A stretch of 64,000 nt of DNA from positions 704,501-768,500 of the forward strand of contig JAQFVV010000072.1 of assembly GCA_028023455.1 (NCBI GenBank), written 5' to 3'. The position numbers and the translations under genes were made by a program. Positions 23,196 to 33,584 of this stretch are shown here, in pieces. This DNA comes from Epiperipatus broadwayi. Its lineage: Eukaryota > Onychophora > Udeonychophora > Euonychophora > Peripatidae. The notes below the pieces were generated by a model that saw nothing but the letters and a program-made list of their open reading frames with translations, was not told the origin of the DNA and ran no database searches. Position 1 is the stretch's first letter. Each line of letters begins with the position of its first letter.

Positions 23196-23522
23196 GCTAG
23201 GGAATAAAAATACTAGAACTAGTCCAGCATTTTATCAATGCCTAACTATTGAGAAGAAAATCTGAAACTTTCAGACATTTAAATGTCCAAAAATCCAGCT
23301 ATCTAACTCAAATAGCCGTATGGGACTGAACTAAGTTCAGATACACCATATATTAATAGCTCTAGCAATATAAAATCGCCAAAGCATTAATAGCAAAAAA
23401 CTAAAATTAAATTGATAAAAAATCAAGTCATATGACCTAATTTTAATAAAGCTCCTATTTACAAATGTTATATATAGAGTAAGTTAAAAACAAACTCTTA
23501 TGAAGCTTCAAAAATACCCTCA

Positions 23523-23564
23523 ACCTCAGACCACGGTTTCTGCCTCTAGCATCATCAGTGAGGT
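23523..23564 (-). ncRNA. Type I hammerhead ribozyme, array unit 3
   Basis: Stem I ACCTCA/TGAGGT, CTGATGA, stem II TGC/GCA (three full pairs, because 10.1 is T here and pairs with A), GAAA, stem III ACC/GGT with loop GT, triplet GTC. This is the best-formed hammerhead of the array. Confidence 0.86.
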
Positions 23565-23866
23565 GCTAGGGAATAAAAATACTAGAACTAGTCCAGCATT
23601 TTATCAATGCCTAACTATTGAGAAGAAAATCTGAAACTTTCAGACATTTAAATGTCCAAAAATCCAGCTATCTAACTCAAATAGCTGTATGGGACTGAAC
23701 TAAGTTCAGATACACCATATATTAATAGCTCTAGCAATATAAAATCGCCAAAGCATTAATAGCAAAAAACTAAAATTAAATTGATAAAAAATCCAAGTCA
23801 TATGACCTAATTTTAATAAAGCTCCTATTTACAAATGTTATATATAGAGTAAGTTAAAAACAAACT

Positions 23867-23902
23867 CTGATGACGCTAGAGGCAGAAACCGCGGTCTGAG
23901 GT
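23867..23902 (+). ncRNA. Hammerhead half-site at the inversion junction
   Basis: It has CTGATGA, stem II, GAAA, stem III, GTC and TGAGGT on the plus strand. The 5' strand of stem I is replaced by 'aacaaact' from the inverted neighbour, so it should not fold in isolation. It marks the exact point where inverted units join. Confidence 0.7.
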
Positions 23903-24017
23903 TGAGGGTATTTTTGAAGCTTCATAAGAGTTTGTTTTTAACTTACTCTATATATAACATTTGTAAATAGGAGTTTTATTAAAATTAGGTCATATGACTT
24001 GATTTTTTATCAATTTA

Positions 24018-24029
24018 AATTACTTACTA
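24018..24029. repeat. Right target-site duplication of the hammerhead array
   Basis: AATTACTTACTA, identical to 22714-22725. Confidence 0.85.
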
Positions 24030-24170
24030 ATATCAACATTTATACTCTCTTACAGCTTTCTTGTCATTTGAGTTATATTTTTTAAATAGTCATTAACTCT
24101 TTTCCTTGCCATTATACAAAATTAGAGATACTCAGTTCTGCTCTTTTCCGAGTAAATTTTCTTGTCTCCA
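24030..24170 (-). mobile_element. RTE copy 2 continued beyond the array
   Basis: On the minus strand it carries decayed linker sequence comparable to the RTE-1 region near 13150-13260 (an EYLEFCKMVRKRVENDI-like stretch). It continues the element cut at 22713 by the array. Confidence 0.5.
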
Positions 24171-27100
24171 AAGAAAATTTATTGGTAAATTATTGCTTTT
24201 GTTCATGTTATCCATATAACTCTTCTTAGTAGAATGTCTATGTTTTTATTAATTTCATTCAAGTATATTACTTTTTAAAATGAAATGTAAGTTCTACTTC
24301 ATATAATCATAAATAAAAATATTGTTTAAAATAATCTGAGTATAATGTATTATATATACTTATCAATACTTAATAACAGATACCTCTATTCCATTGCAAT
24401 AGAAATTGGACAATTGAACATATAATGTATGGAGACAAGCAAAAAATGATTCACTTAATTACGATTTTTACACCGTATTTTACAATTAATTTTAATTGAT
24501 AGTATTTATTAAAAATGAACCTAAGAAAATTATGATAGAACAAAAAAAGAAAAAAAGGGCTAGGGGGTAATAATAAAAATTAATCCATCAAAATAATTTA
24601 TTTTATAAAGTCTGCATGTTTTAAATATGTTGGATTAAAATATGTCCATCATTCCAAGGGCAATATCTTTTAATAAATAGCTTTTATTATAATTTTAAGA
24701 ATAATTAAATTATATATCTTTCTCTAAGAATATTGAAGCGGTTGGATCTAAGTTCGATCAGAGCTTCATGAGATCCCACCTTTAACCTAGTTATAACAGT
24801 GAATATTTCCATATGTAATGAGACTTTATACTATCTTCAATCTACATTAATTTTAATTAAAATTGAAACTATTATTTAAAACTTTATTGAGGCTAATTAT
24901 CTTATGTTTAAATTTGTTAATGTTATTAATTACTTCATGATAAAATATTCATGAAAATATATATATTAATTACATGGATTGTACGTATACATTTGTAAAT
25001 AGTAAATATATATTCTTTATAAAGTTTCATTACATCAGAATGTTTTATTTCATATTTTACCATTTTGTTCAAATTTATATGATTAAAAGTTACATTCTTT
25101 CAATAAGCTTTCAGATCGTCCTTTCCCAAAGACAATAGGGAATCTTTTATTAATTAGTTAAAATGATAAGTTAAAACTTTAAGGACAGTGCTAAATTAAA
25201 ATCGTTTGTTCAGATTTTACAAATTCATTTTCTAAATAGAAAATGAATTTGAAGTTAATGGATTTGAAAGTCTTATTGGAGGAATGGATCGGAAATCAAT
25301 TAGAGAAAATTTTGGTTTGTAATAATGTAAAAGCTTTAGCCTTAAGGCATCAAAGTCAGAATGGGCGGGAAATTGTAGGAAAGGGTATAAATACCCCAAA
25401 AAGTTTCTATAAAGGAAGCCATTACTATTAATTTAAGAGGAGTTGTCACCAGAAACTATGTTCTTTTTAATTTTGAATTTTAATAGTATTTTAGCATGGT
25501 ACACGGCTAACTTTGGGAATCTGATTGCTGCTAAATTAGAACATTTCAATACCGATTGTAAGCTGCCTAAACCCCAAAAGGAAACTAATCTATAAATGAA
25601 TTCTACATGAATCAAGTGCGCACCTACGTTGTCTCCTAAATCCAACCGGACTCTATATTCCTGAATCAATGAGCGAGCCATGGAAGGACTGGTAACCTTT
25701 TATTTTATAAACGGCAACTTTCTGGTCTGTTCATGAACTATATTTCAAATCATAATTTAAGTAACTACTGTCTAAAATTTCTCTATTCACTTTATAATGC
25801 GTTAAATTTGTTATAGTAATTCTCTATTCTATTATCCCTAGTCTTAAAATTAATATCTTGTTAACTTTCTTTCTCCTACTATGGTGGTTCGTTTTAACTA
25901 ATCTTAATTATATTTATTTGAATGATTATTAATACCATTTATCGGCGATAATATGCCAATAATACTTTCAACTCGATAATAATCTCTTTCGTTTAAACTC
26001 ACCCTAAGAAAATAGTATTGCATTAAATTTTATAGTTTAATTATTGCCCGTTAGAACTAAATTAATACGGTTCTATTAATTATCGAGTTGAAAGATTTAT
26101 TTAATGTCTGATATACTTTTACCACCGACTGAGAAGTATTATTAGCTCAGTTTATAACCTATGCTCCTGGCTATTTTATTTAAGTTATACAAAATTATCT
26201 ATACATATTGATCACATTTATTAATATTTTACGAAAGGTTAATAAGGAGAATAAAATAAATATATTATAATTTAAATCTCGTATTTTGTAATTGTATTCA
26301 GGAAGGGCATGATATAAAGAGTATTATTATGATGATTATATAATTGCATTTAAGTACATTTGCTTCAAATAAGTTTGATTTTAATCTGATATGATCAGGT
26401 CATTACGTTAAGCATCTATTATATAATTTGGGTTTTATTAATCAAATATGATGATCATTATATCATCATTATTCATAATGTTGCTAACACGAGCCATCCT
26501 CTTGCTTCTTGGGTTTGTCATTTCAGTGATATTATTGAAATTTTAAATATATAGGAAGAAATCACTTCCTCCCTCGCTTGTCGCTGTATTGGAATACCAA
26601 AGGTTCACGGCTGTGTTCCGACTGGCTTTCCCCGTGTTCCATGGATTATTTGTAGGGCATAAATGACTTGTTGAATACAAGCCACCCTCCTACTTCTTGA
26701 ATCACTGACAAAACATTTTACTTCATATTTGTTTTGCTGCTCGTAATGTGTTATCGTTTATTTCTTAGTTCAAATAAAGGCCTGCTCTTTTGCTTTATAA
26801 ATCGTAATGAATTGATTTCATTAAAATCAAACAATTTTATATTTATCGATAATTTAAATAATTTTCTTTGTTAAGTATTGAAATTATACTCTACGTATTT
26901 ATCATGCTGTTCATGAATTGATTTATGGATGTGTGGAAAATAAATCTCACCTCCTTACATAGAATTAGAATGGTATTTTCTTTTCCAAATAAAATACCAA
27001 ATAACGAATAATGTATATAATTCATTCGGCACAAAGGCCATAGGTATCGTTATTTACACTTGTCTACTTTGTCGGGACATAGATAAATATATTTCTTAAA

Positions 27101-27414
27101 TACGTATGTTTTAATTATTGGCATATGAATACAACTGCCATTATTTATTGTATACTGTAATTCACGCCCAAAGATTAGAGATAATTTATAATACTCATCA
27201 TAAATATTTGAACAAATATTTGCTTATTATTAAATATTTTATATACATACTTGGTTTGATTGTTTATTATTTATTAATTAGTTTTAAATATTCGTGCTCA
27301 CTGTTTGTATTGGCAACCCAAATATTCATATATGAATTTATTCAGAAATATCAGTAGTCATTTCTCATACATTAGTCAGTCAGATAAGTCGTCTCAGTAA
27401 TCGTCACATCCATT
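24171..27414. other. Intronic stretch, mostly unassigned
   Basis: AT-rich sequence with no convincing gene. A TATAAATA-containing block at about 25385-25397 ('gggtataaatacccc') follows a GC-richer segment (about 25330-25400) and could be a promoter or LTR fragment, but nothing confirms it. About 26480-26700 is also less AT-rich and holds two loosely similar blocks ('agccatcctcttgcttcttg' and 'agccaccctcctacttcttg'). Confidence 0.35.
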
Positions 27415-27735
27415 GAGCTAGTTCATGGCGCATAGTCTCATGTACCATCAATATGTATTATCCATTAGGTTTTGATCTGAGCTCGTGAATTGGGTTCAAA
27501 TTCAGTTTGGTCTTTGATATAATTCTTTGGTTTGACTGGGTTTGAAGTCCAGTTTTGTGGGTTCAGGTCGTCGTTGAGCTAGTTCATGGCGCATAGTCTC
27601 ATGTACCATCAATATGTATTATCCATTAGGTTTTAATCTGAGCTCGTGAATTGGGTTCGACTTCAGTTTGGTCTTTGATATAATTTTTTGGTTTGACTGG
27701 GTTTGAAGTCCGGTTTTGTGGGTTGAGGTCGTGTT
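27415..27735. repeat. Two-copy tandem repeat, 161-bp unit
   Basis: Unit 1 starts at 27415 and unit 2 at 27576, both with 'gagctagttcatggcgcata'. There are only a few differences between copies. The unit is GC-richer than its surroundings and has no obvious ORF or ribozyme core. Confidence 0.9.
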
Positions 27736-28049
27736 GGATGGAGCATATATTTGACCGGTACAATATTATATACCAAGTCAAAATATCATGACTTTAAATT
27801 ATATTTATTTATTAAAATATGGATTTCTTTTTTAATTATTAACAAATTATCATAAATGAACCTGTAGAAACTTCAATCAGAAGATAAAATCATAAGTAAT
27901 TTTATTATGCTCTTCAATTCTGCCACTGTACCCCTATTAACAATCTGATATATGATTAGTGATTGTTAAATGCCATTTAGATGAGCACCATAATAAACAT
28001 AGATTCTCCAAAATCTATTGATGAAACTTCTATTGATGAAACTCCAGTA

Positions 28050-28200
28050 ACATCTACGATCCAATCTCTTAGATGGCTTTACTGTTGGATCTGAAATAAG
28101 AAATTTATTTGAAATCTCATAAGAAATCCGATTTTTATTCTATAATTCTTCATTTGTAGATTCTTGAGTGAATATCCAAAAAGGGATTTTGAATCGAAGC
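28050..28200 (-). repeat. Unclassified interspersed repeat family E, copy 1
   Basis: On the minus strand it shares ordered blocks with 39280-39500, 46130-46260, 48465-48625 and 58580-58790: a 'tttttggatat/gttaa' block, 'gaagaattat', 'gagattycaaataaatttat' and 'gatccaacagtaaagcca'. The following sequence (about 28265-28460) has parallels at about 46390-46500, so the unit may be longer. Copia-like peptides are only hinted at. Confidence 0.5.
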
Positions 28201-28459
28201 TACATCTTTGAGTTATTAGTAAATCTAATCGACTTAATTGCTTTTTCTAAGACAATTTCTGACATCAGGTAAAGAATATAACTATTGCAAAGAAATAGAC
28301 TTGAGTGAACCAATAAAATTTTAATATAAGAGTATCCAGAAATTTAGTATGGATATTTTTTTCTCCAAAAGGGACACAGTATTCACCAATAGAATATGCT
28401 AGTGCAAAAAAAGACATCTGCGAAGTATTTGCACCACAATTCGAAGTAGCATCAGCCAA

Positions 28460-29023
28460 TTTTCCAATATGATTCCTAAAAGTTATTTTTGATCTACGTT
28501 TAGATAAATGAGGAAAATAAGTTAGGTTATGATCATAGATTATTTCTCAATAGCATGGAATAAAATTGTATTTCAACCTATTATTGCAAAAAATTATATT
28601 TAGATTACAAGATGTTTCCCTATTATTTAGTTGGAAAATTGAGCATACTGTCTTTATTGGATTAGAAATAAGATTCCAATCTTTGAAAAAGATTTTCAAA
28701 CTTTTTATATCCTTATTGAGACTTTTCTATGGCAAGAAAGATTTCTGCAAAGTCAAAGGAATGAAATAAATATGGATGAAATTTCTACATGTTATATCTA
28801 GAAGAGCACTGGTGATTATATAATGTAAATGAAAAACTAAATCCTGTGATAGACCCTTCTGTAAAATGTTGTATATGCTAAGATTATCAATTACTGTTAC
28901 TTCAATTTTTTTATTGGAGAGAATTCTGGTTTTGATTTTCTTGCATTTAAGAATTTTAAAAGCTTTTAAAAGATTTTTTGTTTTAATAGAATTAATTAAG
29001 TTAGATTAATAAAGGTAGAAACG
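28460..29023. other. Intronic AT-rich stretch
   Basis: No supportable feature between the family E copy and the next hammerhead insertion. Confidence 0.4.
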
Positions 29024-29121
29024 GTTTTTAATTTAAAAAATAAAGAGCTTTGCTCTAATTTATTGACAAATGCCAGCTAACCAAAGCATTTAAAAATCTA
29101 TATCTTGAAAACCACTCCCTA

Positions 29122-29154
29122 GCCTCAGACCAATTGTTTCATGCTTTGGCACTG
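29122..29154 (-). ncRNA. Hammerhead half-site in the inverted arm of family H2
   Basis: The minus strand keeps stem II, GAAAC, a stem III-like loop, GGTC and TGAGGC, but the CTGAGGA core is cut off at the inversion junction. It cannot form a whole ribozyme on its own. Confidence 0.65.
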
Positions 29155-29267
29155 TCTTCAAACCCAACTGGGTTGAAATTCCAGATTTTCTACTTAATAG
29201 TTAACTTTTAGATAAATGCTGGCTTTGGCTTGGTATTTTTAGATCTAGTGTGTGAAACTACCCTAGT

Positions 29268-29311
29268 GCCTCACTGAGGAGTGCCAAAGCATGAAACCAT
29301 TGGTCTGAGGC
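29268..29311 (+). ncRNA. Type I hammerhead ribozyme of family H2
   Basis: Stem I GCCTCA/TGAGGC (6 perfect pairs), core CTGAGGA (N7 = G), stem II GTGC/GCAT with loop CAAA (4 pairs including one G-U), GAAA, stem III ACC/GGT with loop ATT, and cleavage triplet GTC ending at 29305. Every invariant position is present; it is the best-formed hammerhead in the window. Confidence 0.9.
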
Positions 29312-29733
29312 TAAGGAGTGTTTTCCAAGATAGAGATTTTTAAATGCTTTGTTTAGCTGGCATTTATCAATAAAGTTTGTTAGAGCAAATTAGCAGAGCT
29401 CTTTATTTTTTATTTATAAACTTAAAAATTGAGTCATGTGATATATGACTTTGATTTTTTTTAGTTTTTAATTTATTTTGAACATTTTTTCAATGTAAGT
29501 TGTTAAAAATAAGACTCACTCATAGTTGCTTCTTCTGATCTAAATCCCACTTGCTTTAGAGGTAGATAGCTTTCAATTATTGGCAAAATTGTTAATATAA
29601 TTCCAAATAACTTAAAAAAGACACAGAGGTTCAACTCTCCATACAGTAGCATCACTCAGTGCAAGCCAGAGTAATCAATGGATGCACAAAGGTTTGTACA
29701 TAAAGTTCCTATCTAGTGCCTACTCATCCAATA

Positions 29734-29776
29734 TCCCCAGACTAGTTTCTAGCCTGTGGCCTTCATCAGTTTAGGA
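29734..29776 (-). ncRNA. Family A hammerhead (minus), stem I weakened
   Basis: Minus strand: core CTGATGA, stem II GGCC ACA GGCT (A-A at the base, one G-U), GAAA, minimal stem III AC/GT with loop TA, triplet GTC, then TGGGGA. The 5' strand of stem I reads TCCTAAA, so pairing is shortened compared with other copies (TCCTCA). Confidence 0.6.
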
Positions 29777-30204
29777 GCCTTGGATCTGAGAGCACTGTAC
29801 CTAGATCTTAGGATCTAATGGAACCCTCTAACAGCCACCTTTCATTTTATTAGCTAACTATAAAGCTTAGAATCCAAAATGAAAACACAATAATGTTCTC
29901 AATTCAAGCTCATTAGCTTGTATAGTCGTATAGATCTGAACTCAGTTCAGCATACATACTTTTTAATGTCTTTGGTTCTTTAATAACCATAGTCACCATA
30001 ATCCTAATGAACAGGATTGGTATTAAACCACTAAACATCACATGATCACAATTTCTTTATGCTTACACAAGCTGTTTACACAGAGGCTAAACTCTCCAAA
30101 CAGTAGCGCCACTCAGTGCAAGCCAGAGTAACCAATGGATGCAAGGGTTGGGCATAAAAACCCTATCATGAGGGTTGTATTAGATCCTAAGATTTGGTGT
30201 AGGC

Positions 30205-30246
30205 TCCTCACTGATGAAGGCCACAGGCTAGAAACTAATCTGGGGA
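30205..30246 (+). ncRNA. Family A hammerhead (plus)
   Basis: Stem I TCCTCA/TGGGGA (one U-G), CTGATGA, stem II GGCC/GGCT, GAAA, then AATC in place of AGTC. The triplet is ATC and the tiny stem III loses its C-G pair. Confidence 0.65.
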
Positions 30247-30420
30247 TATTGGATGAGTACGCACTAGATAGGGATTTTATGCACAAACCTTGCATCCATT
30301 GATTACTCTGGCTTGTACTGAGTAACACTGCTGTATGGAGAGTTTAGCCTCTGTGTAAACAGCTTGTGTAAGCATAAAGAATGGTGATCATCTGAAGTTT
30401 AGCAACTTAAAAAGACATAG

Positions 30421-33049
30421 TAATGATATTGGGTGAAAATTCTTTGACTGCTGAGTTTATTTGGTTTTAAAACTATTAGTTTTGTTTTTGTATCAAATTT
30501 TTGGAATAGTTTTTCTATGAATAATATCAATCATGTGCGAGTATATTAAATTTTTTAGAAACTGTACTAGTATACTATCAGCTCATAGGGCCTTATCTGG
30601 TTTGAGACAATTGAAGCCAAAATCAAATTTTCAAGTATCTATCGGCTTTATTAGATTGACATTAGAAGACTGTTATAAAAGAAAAACATGCAGTTATGAT
30701 GCTTTTTTTTGGTTGTTCCAATTTTAGGTTTAGAAGTCTGATATTTAAATCTATCAATCTCATTAAACATTACTAACAGCAGTGATTCAACCTATATCAC
30801 TGCAAAAACATTTATGTACACATAAATAATCAATGGATATCAGATAGTAAGGCTAACTACACCTCTCGACTAATTTCTGGCTATTGGCATTCATCAAACA
30901 AAATCATTGGATTCATGTACAACCATCCAACGTAACTTTACTTTCCTTCAGACTAATGAAAGTTTTAATATTCCAAAATTATAATGAATTCAATTCAACA
31001 TGCTCGTCTAGTTGTAAAGTTCAGCAATTATATATTTTAGTAATTTGAATTAGATATGAGTAAACACTTTTAACCTTTTGGAAAAATGCTGACATATGTA
31101 TACCAAAAGAAGCATTATACTACTCCCTTAGCTTAATTTTGGCAATCCACTCAGTATCATTCTACCCTAAAGTCATCTACATAAGCATAAGCATAAGCAA
31201 TCAATCGACATCAGAGAGTAGAGGCCAAACAGGAAATATGTAGTTGCTAACCTAATATTAGACCTATATCACTACATAAATAAGTTTGCTTAGATTTAAA
31301 ACCTTTTGAGGTTTAAACTTTCAATCATCATTAGCTCAAATAGTCTAAAAAAAAATTAAAAGTGATTAGTGAATGAATAGTACAATCCAGTGCGTCTCCA
31401 AGATTAAAGGTCCCCTCTTCAGAAATGAATCTTGGGTAACTGGTTTGTTCTACAAACTTGGGTTCTTTGACTATACTTACAACAATAGTTTTAGAGTAGA
31501 GAGATATGCAGTCATTTGTTGTTAAAGAACAATTAACATTGCAAAACATTGACATTTACTGCTTTTAGAAATACTATATAAAAATTGTTTAATTTATTTC
31601 TTACTTAATCATAAACATACTGCATAATTTGACAATATTTAACCCACTCTTTTTTTTTCATATAATTAATGTTTTCCAATAGTGATTGAGAACTAATTTT
31701 TTTTCTACACTATTTATATACTTTCTTTTCTTTATTTAAATGTTTGAATTAACCTCTATTGAAAGTCATACTAGGCTTTCTGATTAAGTTCAAGGAGCTA
31801 TGTTTAATGATTTTTCTACTATTCCGCCCAGTGAGGCCAAAGAAGCCAAGCATTTTATGAATGGAAATAAATTTACATAAATTTACAAGTCATATAAAAT
31901 TTATTTACTTGTTACTTTTTAAAATCTAAATAAGCCCTTCATAATATTTGCATTCGGTTGTCAATTAATACAAATGTATATTAAGTTCTCTTCCCATCCC
32001 AACAGAATATGATCAAGCAATAGAATTTAATCATTATTGATGATAGTTTGCTATTACTTCTACTCTTTAATAAATTTATACTAACTTCTGAATTTTAGAG
32101 TGACTTCATACAATTGACATAAAATTTTACTTTGCACTCACAATTTTGATATCATTGCTTCAAATAAATGTATTATTTGTAATCATTTGTTAGATTAGAG
32201 ATTATCCCATCATTCCTAGCTCATATATAAATTTTAAATACAATTAAAGATTAATATATTTGTTTTTTTAATTAAACAAAAAAAAAAAAATTCAATTTCA
32301 TTTCTCTTTATCATGTGAAATATCTCTTAGGTATATTTAAAATTTCCCTTCCCACTAGACATTCTTGAAACATATGAATAAAGACATCTAAATATATAAC
32401 ATCTATGATTATAATAATGAAATAGTTATCAATTTTACTGTAGATAAAGAAAAATATATTATTGGTACCTTAAGAATTTAATAATATAGAAAATAATACT
32501 AGTTCAATGTGTAACTATTAGATGTTGTAAAATTCATAAAGTACAGGTTTTTGAAATAACAAAAGAAAAGAAAATCAATTTACTTAATGAACTATATATA
32601 AATAATTAATATTTGTTAAAAAAAGTTTTTGGATAAATAAGATAACTATCATAATCTGCCATTTTTTAATGCGATTTATTTTAGGTTCTCATATTTACAG
32701 CTACACATTCTATGGTGGAAAAAATTTCGCTGTTTAGGCTGTAGCAAAACTGAAATTGTATTGAAGAGAACAGCAAACAATGGCAAACTGTAACTAATAA
32801 TGATAAATTATTATCACATGATCATAGTACCTTACTACCTAATTAGCCCAATACTAATTTCAGGAGAACATACATCAATAAACTTTATAGTGGAAAAAGC
32901 TTTAGTAAGTTTATTTATCTTAATAAATCTTATTTCACCCATGACAGTTTCATTTTCGAAATGCTATCCAAATATTCACAGATCTATTCATAAATATTTA
33001 AAATAGAACATATTACAATATTTATATATAAATTAGTTTTAATTAAACT
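30421..33049. other. Intronic stretch, no gene recognised
   Basis: AT-rich. A block at about 30880-30950 faintly resembles a hammerhead repeat on the minus strand ('ttgatgaatgcc', 'cagaaattagtc') but lacks a full core. A 'cataag' microrepeat is at about 31181-31200. Confidence 0.35.
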
Positions 33050-33181
33050 GTAGTGTATCCATACATTCCAAAAATAGCAGACAAATTAAGGAAAATCTGC
33101 AATCAGTATAACATCAGAACAGCTTTTCAGAGCCATACCACACTATGAGGAATTCTAACATCTACAAAGCGTAAACTTGAA

Positions 33182-33550
33182 ATGCTGCAAAGAAAAAACT
33201 GCATCTATGAAATACCATGTGAATGTGGAAGAACATATATTGGTGAGACCAGCCGTCCCATTCAAAAGCGCTTGCAAGAACATAAACTGATGATTAGAAG
33301 AGAGAAAACAGATGTGTCTAAGGTAGCAGACCATGTATGGACCAATGAACATACGTTCAATTGGGAAAATACAAAAATATTGGATAAAGAAGAAAAGGTA
33401 CAAAGAAGAAAATTTAAAGAAGCTGCTCACATGACAATGGCAAAAAATCCCATAAGCCAACCTAGTGTGACTATACATAATGTATGGAAATCACTAATCA
33501 ACTTTGCTCTGAGGAAAAAGTGGAGAAATCAGGAGGAACCTCATAGATAA
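33182..33550 (+). CDS. PLE GIY-YIG endonuclease domain (122 codons, 5'-truncated ORF)
   Basis: The open frame gives the PLE-type GIY-YIG fold. Visible are NCIYEIPCECG (residues 6-16; GIY strand and Cys pair), TYIGET (18-23; YIG strand), R25 and R30, EH (33-34), ADHVW (49-53), HTFNW (57-61) and the RKFKEAAHM helix with its conserved Glu (76-84). The order and spacing match PLE C-termini, which nick target DNA for integration. The chosen Met is simply the first after an in-frame TGA; the natural protein would read through from the connector and reverse transcriptase. Likely not functional alone. Confidence 0.8.
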   Translation: MLQRKNCIYEIPCECGRTYIGETSRPIQKRLQEHKLMIRREKTDVSKVADHVWTNEHTFNWENTKILDKEEKVQRRKFKEAAHMTMAKNPISQPSVTIHNVWKSLINFALRKKWRNQEEPHR

Positions 33551-33584
33551 GTATATGAAATTACTACATACTGTTGCCTTTGGC

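Larger units (their letters stand above)
22726..24017 (-). mobile_element. Tandem array of 370-bp hammerhead-ribozyme units (retrozyme-like), inserted with a 12-bp TSD
   Basis: Three near-identical head-to-tail units begin at about 22731, 23101 and 23470 (periods 370 and 369). A partial fourth begins at 23840 and fuses at about 23867 to an inverted, truncated unit (23867-24017). Each complete unit carries a type I hammerhead on the minus strand. The block is bounded by the perfect duplication AATTACTTACTA, so it integrated as one piece into RTE copy 2. No ORF is conserved. The hammerhead, roughly 0.4-kb monomers, tandem organisation and lack of coding match metazoan retrozymes, which are thought to pass through circular RNA and to depend on PLE machinery (family knowledge). 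The outer right end is 'gtcatatgacttgatttttt' then 'atcaattta'. Confidence 0.88.
29036..29463 (+). mobile_element. Hammerhead foldback element (family H2), 428 bp, with 12-bp TSD
   Basis: A partial minus-oriented copy (about 29036-29160) is followed by a plus-oriented copy, giving long complementary arms (both contain AAGAGCT near the outside, 'gccagctaa' and 'ctcagacca' inside). The plus copy holds a complete hammerhead. The insertion is flanked by GTTTTTAATTTA at 29024-29035 and 29464-29475. The right end 'gtcatgtgatatatgacttt' then 'gatttttttta' resembles the end of the 370-bp units, so the two families are related. No ORF. Confidence 0.85.
29627..30403 (-). mobile_element. Family A hammerhead element, tandem plus inverted copy, with 17-18 bp TSD
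   Basis: A minus-oriented stretch contains 1.3 head-to-tail monomers: the block 'gtaaycaatggatgc' occurs at 29671 and 30128, giving a monomer of about 457 bp. It then turns into a plus-oriented copy (about 30160-30403). It is flanked by AACTTAAAAAAGACACAG (29609-29626) and AACTTAAAAAGACATAG (30404-30420), a TSD with two differences. Each orientation carries a hammerhead. No ORF. The right end is 'aatggtgatcatctgaagtt' then 'tagc'. Confidence 0.83.

Noticed and set aside
22726-24017. CRISPR-like or minisatellite reading of the repeated 370-bp units
   Set aside because: Units are long, contiguous and contain no spacers. The TSD and hammerheads show a mobile insertion in a eukaryotic genome.
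25243-25431. 62-codon frame followed by a TATAAATA block, considered as a small gene
   Set aside because: No homology or codon signal that I recognise, and the TATA-like block is downstream of the start and inside the frame.
30880-30950. Possible further hammerhead on the minus strand
   Set aside because: The core reads TTGATGA with poor stem II and no pairing stem I; too degenerate to support.
33155-33478. Antisense open frame of 107 codons
   Set aside because: It mirrors the PLE GIY-YIG frame. A similar antisense frame occurs at 57740-58138 for the same reason.
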